64,000 nt of DNA from NCBI RefSeq assembly GCF_900111745.1, contig NZ_FOIJ01000001.1, forward strand, positions 1,178,001-1,242,000, read 5' to 3'. This stretch comes from Stigmatella erecta. Its GTDB lineage: Bacteria > Myxococcota > Myxococcia > Myxococcales > Myxococcaceae. The notes below the pieces were generated by a model. It was not told the origin of the DNA and searched no databases. It saw only the letters and a list, made by a program, of their open reading frames with translations. Each line of letters opens with the position of its first letter. Within the stretch, counting starts at the first letter, position 1. The position numbers and the translations under genes were made by a program. Below are positions 18,975 to 26,900 of this stretch, one piece after another.

Positions 18975-19544
18975 TCAGCACGGGACCGTGCTCGTCCAAA
19001 CGCCCGTGCGGACACGCCCCTTGAAGAGACCCAGCGCTGCTGCGGAGCCCGCCACACGGACCTTGGAGTAGCCGCTGGCGCTCGCGATGTTGAAACGGAC
19101 CTGGCAGGTGGAGGGCTCGCAGAAGAGTCCCCCACAGCCGCCCGGATGCCAGACGCCCGTCGTGGAAATGGAGCCCAGCTGCGTCCACGCCGTGCCGTTG
19201 TAGCCCCAGGCGGTGCCTGAGATGGCTTGGCCTTCACAGACGCTCTGGGTGTCCACGGTGGACGCGGGGAGGAACTCCACGAACGCGGTGAAAGGCCGGT
19301 TGTTCACGGCCCGCACCTCGGTGACGAAGTGGTTGGGGCACAGCGTCTGATCATAGGTCCCATCGGGCGAACTGGCCGCGCTGTCCGTGCAGGTGGACGT
19401 CAGCGCCTGGGCCACGGCGCCGGGCTCCTGCGCGGTGTCCGGCGAGGGCCGCTGCGCTTCCTCCAGTCCGGCGCCACACCCAGACATGAGGGCTCCCATG
19501 CCCAGCAGCACCGCCATGGATCGCGCCTTGTGTCTCGACAACAT
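18975..19544 (-). CDS. Secreted lipoprotein of unknown function
   Basis: 189 aa. The signal peptide has a lipobox (LMSGC, Cys23), then a Pro/Gln-rich linker, then a compact domain with paired Cys and aromatic residues (YDQTLCPNHFVTEV; WHPGGCGGLFCEP). Six or more Cys after the lipobox suggest disulfides and an extracellular or periplasmic location. No family recognised. Start set at the ATG giving the signal peptide; a GGAGGAG ribosome site lies just upstream. It converges on the RecQ-like gene with 28 bases between them. Confidence 0.6.
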   Translation of the reverse strand: MLSRHKARSMAVLLGMGALMSGCGAGLEEAQRPSPDTAQEPGAVAQALTSTCTDSAASSPDGTYDQTLCPNHFVTEVRAVNNRPFTAFVEFLPASTVDTQSVCEGQAISGTAWGYNGTAWTQLGSISTTGVWHPGGCGGLFCEPSTCQVRFNIASASGYSKVRVAGSAAALGLFKGRVRTGVWTSTVPC

Positions 19545-19618
19545 GACTCCTCCTTCCGGACACGCGGGATGCGTGCCGAGGACAGAAGGGAGCCTCGCGA
19601 AAAGCTTCCCGGTGAGCC

Positions 19619-20281
19619 TCACTCGTAAACGAACTCGTGGTTCCAGGTCCCCACCGGCTGAGCGTGCAGCCGCCAGTACTCCTCGGCGATGCGGTCCGGG
19701 TCGAACCGCGTCCCGGCCTGGATGAAGCCGCAGATCGTCACCGTGGCCACGTGGATGCCCTGGGGCTCCATCTCCTTGGCGAGGCTGAAGGCCAGGTTGC
19801 GCAGGCCCGCCTTGCCGATGGCCAGCGAGGCATAGAGCGGCATGGGGTCCACCGCCAGCGCGCCCCCCGTCAACAGGACGGTGCCATGGCCCTGCTGCTT
19901 CATGACGGGATACACCTGCTGCGTGGCCACCAGCGCCCCCGCCACGTTGACCTTGAAGTCCTCGACGAGGTTCTCGAAGCGCTCCTCCAGCACGTGGCCC
20001 GTCTTGCGAAGCGCGGCGGCGTTGTAGATGAGGATGCCGGCCTTCCCCAGGGCCGTCTGGGCGTGCTCCAGCCCGTGGATGAGGGAGCCTGGATCCGAGG
20101 CATCCGCGGAGAAGGCGCGGGCGTGGACATTGGCCTCGCGCAGCTCCTGGAGCTGCGCTTCCAACGGCTCCAGCCGACGGCCCAACAGGGCCACGGGGTG
20201 CCCCTCCTGGCCGAAGCGCTTCGCCACGGCGAGCCCCAACCCCGGCCCCGCCCCCACCACGATGCACGTCCCCTTCTTCAT
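19619..20281 (-). CDS. Atypical short-chain dehydrogenase
   Basis: 220 aa Rossmann protein. GAGPGLGLAVAKRF (residues about 9-22) is the N-terminal dinucleotide-binding loop and LIYNAAAL corresponds to the NNAG motif. The catalytic region reads LLTGGALAVDP and YASLAIGKAGLR. The Lys is present, but the residue four before it is Leu rather than Tyr and the Ser position is Gly/Thr, so the classical Ser-Tyr-Lys triad is incomplete. NAD(P)-dependent function is likely but the chemistry is uncertain. The MKKGTC start sits directly before the Rossmann fold. Divergent from the Gfo/Idh/MocA gene at 20500. Confidence 0.75.
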   Translation of the reverse strand: MKKGTCIVVGAGPGLGLAVAKRFGQEGHPVALLGRRLEPLEAQLQELREANVHARAFSADASDPGSLIHGLEHAQTALGKAGILIYNAAALRKTGHVLEERFENLVEDFKVNVAGALVATQQVYPVMKQQGHGTVLLTGGALAVDPMPLYASLAIGKAGLRNLAFSLAKEMEPQGIHVATVTICGFIQAGTRFDPDRIAEEYWRLHAQPVGTWNHEFVYE

Positions 20282-20499
20282 CACGGGCTCCCTGTGGCCG
20301 GGCAGGAGTGCCCAGCCCGGGACGCGAGGCATACCCGGATCGGCCCTCCCCGGGCCGCCGCGCTGGATAGAAGGTGAACGGTTAGGCCCGGGGGGTGTCC
20401 ACCAGCACACGCCCGCGCGCTGCCCCTGGACCTCAGGGGTCGCCGTCCTCGAGGGCGCTGGGCTTGGCTGCCGGCGAACCCCCTCGAGAGGAACTTCCC

Positions 20500-21771
20500 A
20501 TGGACGAGACTCCCCGGTTGTGGACGCGCAGGCGGGTGCTGGGCACGACGGGCGGCTTGCTGGCCGCGAGCACCTGGGCCCCTGGCACCGTGCTGGCCGC
20601 GGCCCCCTCCCAGCCTCCCAAGGTGCAGCTGCCCGCCATCGACGCGCCCACCGAGGGCGAGCCGGAGCCCCTGCCCAACCCCTTCCCCCCGAACCAGCGC
20701 GTGGGCTGGGCCATCGTGGGGCTGGGCCACCTGTCGCTGGAGGAGCTGGTGCCTGGTTTCGCCCAGTGCAAGCGCAGCCGCCTGGTGGCGCTGGTGAGCG
20801 GTGACCGGGCCAAGGCCCAGACCGTGGCCCGGCAGTATGGGGTCTCCGAGAAAGCCATCTACGACTACAAGTCGTTCGATCAGCTCCGGGACAACCCGGA
20901 GGTGCAGGTGGTCTACATCGTGCTGCCCAACAGCATGCACGCCGAGTACACGGTGCGCGCCGCCCAGGCCGGCAAGCACGTCTTCTGCGAGAAGCCCATG
21001 GCCAACTCCGTGGCCGAGTGCCAGCAGATGATCGACGCGTGCGCCAAGGCGAACCGCAAGCTGGCGGTGGCGTACCGGCTCCAGTACGAGCCGCACCACC
21101 GGGCCCTCATCGAGATGGCGCGCAAGAAGGAGCTGGGCACCCTGAAGTTCTTCGGCGCGGACAACGGCCAGAACCAGGGAGACCCCAACCACTGGCGGCT
21201 CAAGAAGGCGCTCTCCGGGGGCGGCGCGCTGCCGGACGTGGGCATCTACTGCCTGAACGCGGCGCGCTACCTGAGCGGCGAGGAGCCCGTGGAGGTCCAA
21301 GCCACCCTGTACAGCACCCCCGGCGATGCGCGCTTCAAGGAGGTGGACGAGAGCGTCGCGTTCCACCTGCGCTTCCCCTCGGGAATGCTCGCCTCGTGCA
21401 CCACGAGCTATGGCCTGCACAGATCCCAGCGGATGCGGCTGATGGGCTCGGAGGCCTGGGCGGAGATGAACCCCGCCTTCGCCTACGAGGGGCAGCGGTT
21501 GATGATCGGCCGCAAGTCCCAGGCCAACCCCAAGGCCGAGGACATCATCGAGCGCCGCTTCTCCGGAGGCAGCCAGTTCGCCCGGGAGATGGACCACTTC
21601 TCCCAATGCGTCCAGGAGAACCTGGTGCCGCACACCCCCGGCGAGGAGGGCATGGCGGACATGCGCATCATCGACGCCATCTACCGCGCGGCCCGGGAAG
21701 GCCGCCCCCAGAAGCTGGAGGCAGCCAAGCGGTTGGATGCATTTCGCGGGCCCGCGCCCAAGGAATCCTGA
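20500..21771 (+). CDS. Tat-exported Gfo/Idh/MocA oxidoreductase (glucose-fructose-oxidoreductase-like)
   Basis: 423 aa. The N-terminal TRRRVLGTTGGLLAAS is a twin-arginine signal, so the enzyme should be periplasmic with its NADP bound, as in Zymomonas GFOR. The Rossmann domain shows AIVGLGHLS, then CEKPMA with the Lys that usually assists catalysis, and DVGIYCLNAARY in the C-terminal domain. Start at ATG 20500 with a GAGAGGA ribosome site. Likely a sugar or sugar-acid oxidoreductase; the substrate cannot be read from sequence. Stands alone between a divergent SDR and a small conserved gene. Confidence 0.85.
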   Translation: MDETPRLWTRRRVLGTTGGLLAASTWAPGTVLAAAPSQPPKVQLPAIDAPTEGEPEPLPNPFPPNQRVGWAIVGLGHLSLEELVPGFAQCKRSRLVALVSGDRAKAQTVARQYGVSEKAIYDYKSFDQLRDNPEVQVVYIVLPNSMHAEYTVRAAQAGKHVFCEKPMANSVAECQQMIDACAKANRKLAVAYRLQYEPHHRALIEMARKKELGTLKFFGADNGQNQGDPNHWRLKKALSGGGALPDVGIYCLNAARYLSGEEPVEVQATLYSTPGDARFKEVDESVAFHLRFPSGMLASCTTSYGLHRSQRMRLMGSEAWAEMNPAFAYEGQRLMIGRKSQANPKAEDIIERRFSGGSQFAREMDHFSQCVQENLVPHTPGEEGMADMRIIDAIYRAAREGRPQKLEAAKRLDAFRGPAPKES

Positions 21772-21883
21772 GCCTGCGGGCTGAAGAAGCACTACACTGT
21801 CTGGACTCTGGCGCGGTCGGCTTCAGCCAAAGGCATGGCCGCGCAGGGATTCGCTCTGCGCCGGTATCAAGGGTGACGGAAGC

Positions 21884-22261
21884 ATGAGCGACGAAACGAA
21901 GGAGCGCGTCCGCTACGGACGCGCGCAGAAGTTCCAACTCTCCCCCCGGGGCTCCGAGGCCGTGGCCGCCTATGAGCTCATGCTCGCGGAGGCCCGCTCC
22001 GGCTCGGGACGGGCCCAGTTCGACGCGGCCCGCGCCTCCTGGGGGACTCCCCGGGGGCTCACCGCCGAGGATGGGCTCTTTCTGGTGGAGTTCGGCGCCG
22101 GGGATCGCACCCTCGCCGAAGCGATGAGCAACCTCGAGGACTGCGGCACCACCGTGAAGGAGCTCAAGGCCGCCGTCGAGCGGCTGCTGGGCTGCGGCAT
22201 GCTGCAACCGGTGGCCGCGCCGCCGCCGACGCCGGCTCCGCCTCCTCGCCGTTACTGGTAG
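21884..22261 (+). CDS. Small hypothetical protein with Pro-rich tail
   Basis: 125 aa, no recognised family. The N-terminal half is charged and helical, with a QKFQLSPRGSEAVAAYELML segment that could form a small helix bundle; the last 20 residues are a Pro/Ala linker ending in Trp. No signal peptide or membrane segment. Codon use matches its neighbours. It converges on the pseudouridine synthase gene with 10 bases between stops. A candidate TACACT -10 box lies about 90 bases upstream. Confidence 0.55.
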   Translation: MSDETKERVRYGRAQKFQLSPRGSEAVAAYELMLAEARSGSGRAQFDAARASWGTPRGLTAEDGLFLVEFGAGDRTLAEAMSNLEDCGTTVKELKAAVERLLGCGMLQPVAAPPPTPAPPPRRYW

Positions 22262-22271
22262 CCCGCGGGCC

Positions 22272-23219
22272 TCAGGCGCCCGCCCGCAGCACCCGCATGC
22301 AGGCGGTGAGGTCCTCCGGAACGGGGGCCTCCAGCGTCAGCACCTTGCCCGTCCTCGGGTGGGCGAAGCTCAGCCGCCACGCGTGCAGCGCCTGGCGGCC
22401 CAGCTGGGCCTGGGCCTCCGCCACCTGCCCCTTCGCCTTGCGCCCCGCGCCGTACAGCGCGTCGCACAGCAGCGGGTGCCCGGACTCGGAGAGGTGCACG
22501 CGGATCTGGTGCGTCCGGCCCGTGAGCAGGTCCACCTCCACCAGCGCCGCCCCTTCGAAGAGCTCGCGCGTGCGGAACACCGTCACCGCGCTCTTGCCCT
22601 CCTTCACCTTGCCCGTGAAGCGCTGGCGGTGCACCGGGTGGCGCCCGTACAGCGTCTCGATGCGCCCCTCGGCCTTCGGGTGCCCGTGCACCAGCGCCAG
22701 GTACGTCTTCTCCACCGCCCGCGTCTTGAAGGCCTTCTGCAGCGCCACCAGCGCCTGCTCGTTCTTCGCCACGGCCATGCACCCGGTCGTGTCCTTGTCG
22801 AGCCGGTGGACGATGCCCGGCCGGAGCTCTCCACCCACCCCCGCCAGGTCCTTCACCCGGTGCAGCAGCGCGTTCACCAGCGTGCCCGAGGCGTGTCCCG
22901 CCCCTGGGTGCACCACCATGCCCGCGGCCTTGTTCACCACCACCAAGTCCCGGTCCTCGTGCAGCACCTCCAGCGGCAGCGCTTCAGCCTGCGGGACGGC
23001 GGCCACCGGAGGGGGCACGTGGAGCGACAGGAGCTCTCCGCCCCGGAGGCGAGCCGAGGCCTTCATGGGGCGGCCGTCCGCCAGCACATGACCGGCGTCG
23101 ATCAGCCCCTGAATCCGGGAACGGGTCAGCTCGGGAAACGCGCGCGCCAGGTGTTGATCCAACCGCTCGCCCCGGGCTTCGGGCGGAGCGCGGTGCTCGC
23201 GCGAATCCGGGGCTACCAA
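22272..23219 (-). CDS. rluD: RluD-like 23S rRNA pseudouridine synthase
   Basis: 315 aa. An N-terminal S4 RNA-binding domain (RLDQHLARAFPELTRSRIQG, about 19-75) is followed by the RluA-family catalytic domain. HRLDKDTTG carries the catalytic Asp141, and GRTHQIRVHL is the second family signature. It should isomerise uridines in helix 69 of 23S rRNA during 50S maturation; RluC or RluA specificity cannot be excluded. The frame begins with TTG at 23219, overlapping the stop region of the upstream 87-aa gene by 7 bases, which implies translational coupling. No better in-frame start lies before the S4 domain. Confidence 0.88.
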   Translation of the reverse strand: MVAPDSREHRAPPEARGERLDQHLARAFPELTRSRIQGLIDAGHVLADGRPMKASARLRGGELLSLHVPPPVAAVPQAEALPLEVLHEDRDLVVVNKAAGMVVHPGAGHASGTLVNALLHRVKDLAGVGGELRPGIVHRLDKDTTGCMAVAKNEQALVALQKAFKTRAVEKTYLALVHGHPKAEGRIETLYGRHPVHRQRFTGKVKEGKSAVTVFRTRELFEGAALVEVDLLTGRTHQIRVHLSESGHPLLCDALYGAGRKAKGQVAEAQAQLGRQALHAWRLSFAHPRTGKVLTLEAPVPEDLTACMRVLRAGA

Positions 23220-23476
23220 ATCTTGGACTTCACGTGCGCCTTGGAGCGCAGGACGATGTCGTTGATGGCGCGCTCGAAGAAGTTCGCACGCGTGAAGATC
23301 TCCGCGCTCACGCGGCTCTTGTAGAGATCGCGCCCTTCGTCCAGCTCGTCCTTGAGGACCTCGAAGAGGTTGTCCTGCTCGATGCCTTTGATGATCTTCT
23401 GCTCGTTGTAGAGCGAGATATCCGAGGCGATCGCGCGGGCCAAACGCATCGCTTTGACCTTCTCTTCCTCTGTCAT
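23213..23476 (-). CDS. Small helical conserved protein upstream of the pseudouridine synthase
   Basis: 87 aa, charged and almost wholly helical (MTEEEKVKAMRLARAIAS), with no Cys, signal or membrane segment. Not assigned to a family. An AAAGAAG ribosome site precedes the ATG. Its TAG overlaps the TTG start of rluD, so the two are co-translated. A role tied to ribosome assembly is possible but only inferred from coupling. Confidence 0.6.
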   Translation of the reverse strand: MTEEEKVKAMRLARAIASDISLYNEQKIIKGIEQDNLFEVLKDELDEGRDLYKSRVSAEIFTRANFFERAINDIVLRSKAHVKSKIW

Positions 23477-23555
23477 TGTACTTCTTTCATATGCACGGTA
23501 CCGCGGAGAGTCAACTTTTCTGCCAGGTTCCCCCCGCGGCGGCCGGTCCAAGGGC

Positions 23556-25169
23556 TCACTTCTTCTGGGCTCCGGAGGCCAGGGTGAGGTAACTGCGCGA
23601 CACCTTGAGCGGGTCCAGCCCCAGCTCGCGCGCCAGGCTCATCAGGAAGCCGCGCAGGTACACCGTCGCCGGGAGCGCGGCGTAGCGGTCCGCCTCCACG
23701 TTCTCCAGGTGCTTGGCGGAGATGCGGGTGCGCTCGGCCAGCTGGTGCAGTGACAGCCCCCTGCCCTCGCGGACCTGGCGCAACACCTCCCCGTTGAACT
23801 CGGTGTTGGGGGGAATCTCCGGGGGCTTGGGCCGGGGCTCGCGGGCCTTGGCCGCCACCACCGCGAGCGCCGCCTCCGCCGTGGCGATGGCGGACTCCTG
23901 GGCCAGTTGCTGGGCCTCGCCCAGGTTCCGTCCTCCGGAGGAACCGGCGGCCGGGGGCGCCTTGTCGGGTTCCACCGCCACGTTTCGCGAGTGCGCGGGC
24001 GCGGGCGTGGGCCGGTGGAAGCGCCGGCCTCCCGGCGGCAACGGGGGGGGCGTGGCGGCCCGCTCGGGGCGGGAGGGCCGGGCCGGACCGGCCACGGGCG
24101 CGCGGGGCTCTTCCCGGAGCGGCAGGGGCGCCCCGACACCGGACACCTCCTCGTGCTGCGACATGGCGGGCACCGGGGTGGGTGTGGCCACCGCAGGCTC
24201 TGGAACAGGCGCGGGCGCCGCCACGGCCGGAACCACCGGCTCCACGGGGGGCGCCGCGAGGGCCACGGGCGCCGGAGGCTCGGCCGCCACCGGCTGGGGC
24301 GGCACCTCGGGCACGGCCTTCTCCCGGACCTCCCCGGGAGGGCTCGCCACGGCAGGACTCGCCACGGGGGATGCCGCCGTCTGGGGGGCAGCGGCCACCG
24401 CCGTGGGCTCCGGGGCTTGCGCCTCCGGGGCGGGGACGGGGGCCCCGGCGGATACCGGATCCGTGGAAGCCACCAGACCCGCCGAGCCCGTCAGGGACGG
24501 CGCTGGGACCAGGAGGGGCACGTACGAGAGGGCGTAGCTGCGGAACGCCGCGTGGATCTGCTGGGGCGAGACCGTGGGCGCGGCCGCTACCGGGGCCGAC
24601 GGCGCAGGTTCCGGCGCCGGTGCTGCCGGAGCTGGCTCGGGCAAAGCCCCCGCCGAGGCCGCCAGGGCCGCCACCGCAGGCGCCTGCTCCGCGGGAGGTG
24701 TCTCCACGGCGGCCACCGCCGGCGCTGCACGCTCCTCGGGAGGCGGCTCCACCGGGGCCCTGTCCGCGGCGAGCCGCACCGGGGGCGCCGCGGGGCTGGC
24801 CACGGCCTCTGCACCGGGGGGCGTGGAAGGCGCGGGGGCCACCACGGCCGGCGGTGCGGGCTTGGCCACGGGCGTCGCGGGCGCCAGGGCCTGGGCAGGA
24901 GCCGCCAGCGTGTTCGGCTGGGCCTGCTTCAGGCCGATCATCTGGTCATACTCTTCCCGCAGCTCCGGCTCGGTGAGGATCTCCATCGCCTCGGTGAGAC
25001 GGGCCCTCAACGAATCCAGCTGCCCTGGATCCACCAGCATGTACACCGCCACGGAATCCGGCGAGTACGTTTCGAGCGCCCGCTCGAACGCGGCGCGGAT
25101 CTCCGCACCGGGCGCGGTGACGGGCACTTCGAGGAGTTCGTAATAGGTCTGCTGCTCGAAGGGCTTCAT
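23556..25169 (-). CDS. J-like domain protein with long Pro/Ala linker and RodZ-like HTH
   Basis: 537 aa. Residues about 5-80 resemble a J domain (TYYELLEV; AMEILTEPELREEYD), but the HPD tripeptide that stimulates DnaK is SPD here, so chaperone activity is doubtful. Residues about 85-430 are a low-complexity Pro/Ala/Val linker. The C-terminal 80 residues (LRQVREGRGLSLHQLAERT; GFLMSLARELGLD) match the helix-turn-helix found in RodZ and polar-scaffold proteins, though no TM helix follows. Its ATG overlaps the stop of the MinD-like ATPase gene (ATGA), a strong hint the products work together in polar or cell-division positioning. Confidence 0.6.
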   Translation of the reverse strand: MKPFEQQTYYELLEVPVTAPGAEIRAAFERALETYSPDSVAVYMLVDPGQLDSLRARLTEAMEILTEPELREEYDQMIGLKQAQPNTLAAPAQALAPATPVAKPAPPAVVAPAPSTPPGAEAVASPAAPPVRLAADRAPVEPPPEERAAPAVAAVETPPAEQAPAVAALAASAGALPEPAPAAPAPEPAPSAPVAAAPTVSPQQIHAAFRSYALSYVPLLVPAPSLTGSAGLVASTDPVSAGAPVPAPEAQAPEPTAVAAAPQTAASPVASPAVASPPGEVREKAVPEVPPQPVAAEPPAPVALAAPPVEPVVPAVAAPAPVPEPAVATPTPVPAMSQHEEVSGVGAPLPLREEPRAPVAGPARPSRPERAATPPPLPPGGRRFHRPTPAPAHSRNVAVEPDKAPPAAGSSGGRNLGEAQQLAQESAIATAEAALAVVAAKAREPRPKPPEIPPNTEFNGEVLRQVREGRGLSLHQLAERTRISAKHLENVEADRYAALPATVYLRGFLMSLARELGLDPLKVSRSYLTLASGAQKK

Positions 25170-26215
25170 GGCGTCGAAGAGGTGGGAAAGGCGGTACCGT
25201 CGAGGGCCAGGATACGTCCGGCGATGCGCTGCAGTCCCTGGGCGGCGGGAGACTCGGGCCGCTCCAGCAACACGGGCCTGCGCTTGCGGATCGCCCGCCA
25301 GGCCTCGTCGTCGTAGCGGATGGCCCCCAGGTCATCCATCTCCAGGCCGAAGAACTTCTTCCAGGCGGACACCACGGCATTGCCCACCGTCATGTCCGCG
25401 TCCGTGCGCGCCTGGTTCACCACCAGGCGGATGCGGAACGACATCAGGTCCTTCTCCAGCCGCGCCCCCGCCGCCGGATCATCCTTGCGGACCTGGGCGA
25501 TGAAGTCGTGCGGCGTGCGCAGGTTGCCCTCGCGCGTGGTGAGGGCGCTCTCCACCAAGTCCTCGATGCCGTACTGGGCCTCCACCTGCTGGAGCTTCCG
25601 GAAGAAGGCCGCCTTGACGAAGCGGTACGCGTTCTCCACCGCGGTGGGCTCCGGCAACACCACCAGCACGCCGTGGTCGGCCACGAGGAAGAAGTCGAGC
25701 GTGTTGAAGCTGGTGCCCGCGCCGAGATCCAGGAGCAGGTAGTCCACCGGCAGCGCCGTCAGCGAGCGCAGCAGCTTCTGCTTCTGGGCGTACTTGATGT
25801 TGGCCGCGTCCAGCACGTCCTGCGCGCCCGCGATGAGCGAGAGGTGGGGCACGCCCGTGGGCAGGATGATGTCCTCGATGCGCGTCTTGCTGCTGCGCAC
25901 GAAGTCCGACAGCGTCGCGCTCGGCTGACCCACGCCCAGACAGGTGTGCAGGTTGGCCCCGCCCAGGTCCGCGTCCACCAGGAGCACGCGCATGCCGGCC
26001 TGCGCCAGCGCGATGCCGAGGTTGGCCGAGACGAGCGTCTTGCCGATACCGCCTTTCCCACCGCCCACGGCGATGATGCGCCGGGGCCGGGCACGCTTGG
26101 AGAGCCCTGGCGGGCCGGCGCTCGCCGACAGGACCGGAGCCCCCACGTCCCGGACGTCCTTGGCGGGAGGGGCAATGCGGCGGGGATCGACAGAAATGGA
26201 TGTGACGGGTTTCAA
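25166..26215 (-). CDS. MinD/ParA/FlhG-like ATPase
   Basis: 349 aa. GGGKGGIGKT (51-60) is the deviant Walker A of MinD/ParA ATPases; LLVDADLGGANLH and LLLDLGAG supply the switch and Walker B motifs. The C-terminal half (residues about 200-340) is longer than MinD and closer to the FlhG/MotR-type proteins. These ATPases form ATP-dependent dimers that position cellular structures. The first 40 residues are basic and variable. The frame starts with TTG at 26215. Coupled by a 4-base overlap to the J-like/RodZ-like gene; no flagellar genes are nearby, as expected in a gliding bacterium. Confidence 0.8.
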   Translation of the reverse strand: MKPVTSISVDPRRIAPPAKDVRDVGAPVLSASAGPPGLSKRARPRRIIAVGGGKGGIGKTLVSANLGIALAQAGMRVLLVDADLGGANLHTCLGVGQPSATLSDFVRSSKTRIEDIILPTGVPHLSLIAGAQDVLDAANIKYAQKQKLLRSLTALPVDYLLLDLGAGTSFNTLDFFLVADHGVLVVLPEPTAVENAYRFVKAAFFRKLQQVEAQYGIEDLVESALTTREGNLRTPHDFIAQVRKDDPAAGARLEKDLMSFRIRLVVNQARTDADMTVGNAVVSAWKKFFGLEMDDLGAIRYDDEAWRAIRKRRPVLLERPESPAAQGLQRIAGRILALDGTAFPTSSTP

Positions 26216-26306
26216 GCAGCCGTATCAAAACCCGTCCTGCCCTCCGCGTCGACTCCCTGGCCGTTTCAGGCCCTGCGGGCCCTAGCAAGCAGGCGAAGGA
26301 GCGCTC

Positions 26307-26900
26307 CTACTCGTCCAGCAGCTCCACGTTCCAGTACGAGGCGTCCTCCACCCGCAGGAACGGCAGCCACTCCCGGTAGGTGACGCGCCGGATGGCGCCC
26401 CGGAACAGCGGCGTCCACCGCGGGCGGAAGGGCCGGCGCAGCAGCCTCATCCCCGCCCGCTCCGGGGTCCGTCCCCCCTTCTTCAGGTTGCAGGGCACGC
26501 AGGAGCAGACGACGTTCTCCCACGTCGTCTTGCCGCCCTCGCAGCGGGGGTTCACGTGGTCCAGGTTCAACTCCGAGCGCGGCAGGGTGCGCCCGCAGTA
26601 CTGGCAGGTGTCGTGATCCCTCGCGTAGATGTTGAGCCGGGAGAAGCGCACCCGCCCCTTGGGGAGGTACTCGTAGGCGGAGAGCACCAGCACCCGGGGC
26701 ACCCGGATCGCCCGGTTCACCGTGACGATGCAGTCGCCCGTGGTGCTCAGCGCCGCCCAGTCCTCGAACTCATACAGCTTGTATTGATCGTCGATCGCCT
26801 TGGCCACGCCCTGGTAGAGCAGGGAAAAGGCGCGCTTCACCGAGGTGACGTGGACCGGCTGATAATTCCGGTTAAGAACCAGGACGGCGCTTTCGATCAT
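26307..26900 (-). CDS. HNH endonuclease-domain protein
   Basis: 197 aa. An N-terminal region (LVLNRNYQPVHVTSVKRAF) leads to an HNH domain with CQYCGRTLPRSELNLDHVNP and a second Cys pair (CSCVPCNLKKG), giving the zinc-supported beta-beta-alpha metal fold. This architecture is widespread in proteobacteria as a housekeeping HNH protein of unknown role and is not tied to a methyltransferase here, so it is unlikely to be a restriction enzyme. Its ATG overlaps the stop of selA by 4 bases. Confidence 0.8.
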   Translation of the reverse strand: MIESAVLVLNRNYQPVHVTSVKRAFSLLYQGVAKAIDDQYKLYEFEDWAALSTTGDCIVTVNRAIRVPRVLVLSAYEYLPKGRVRFSRLNIYARDHDTCQYCGRTLPRSELNLDHVNPRCEGGKTTWENVVCSCVPCNLKKGGRTPERAGMRLLRRPFRPRWTPLFRGAIRRVTYREWLPFLRVEDASYWNVELLDE

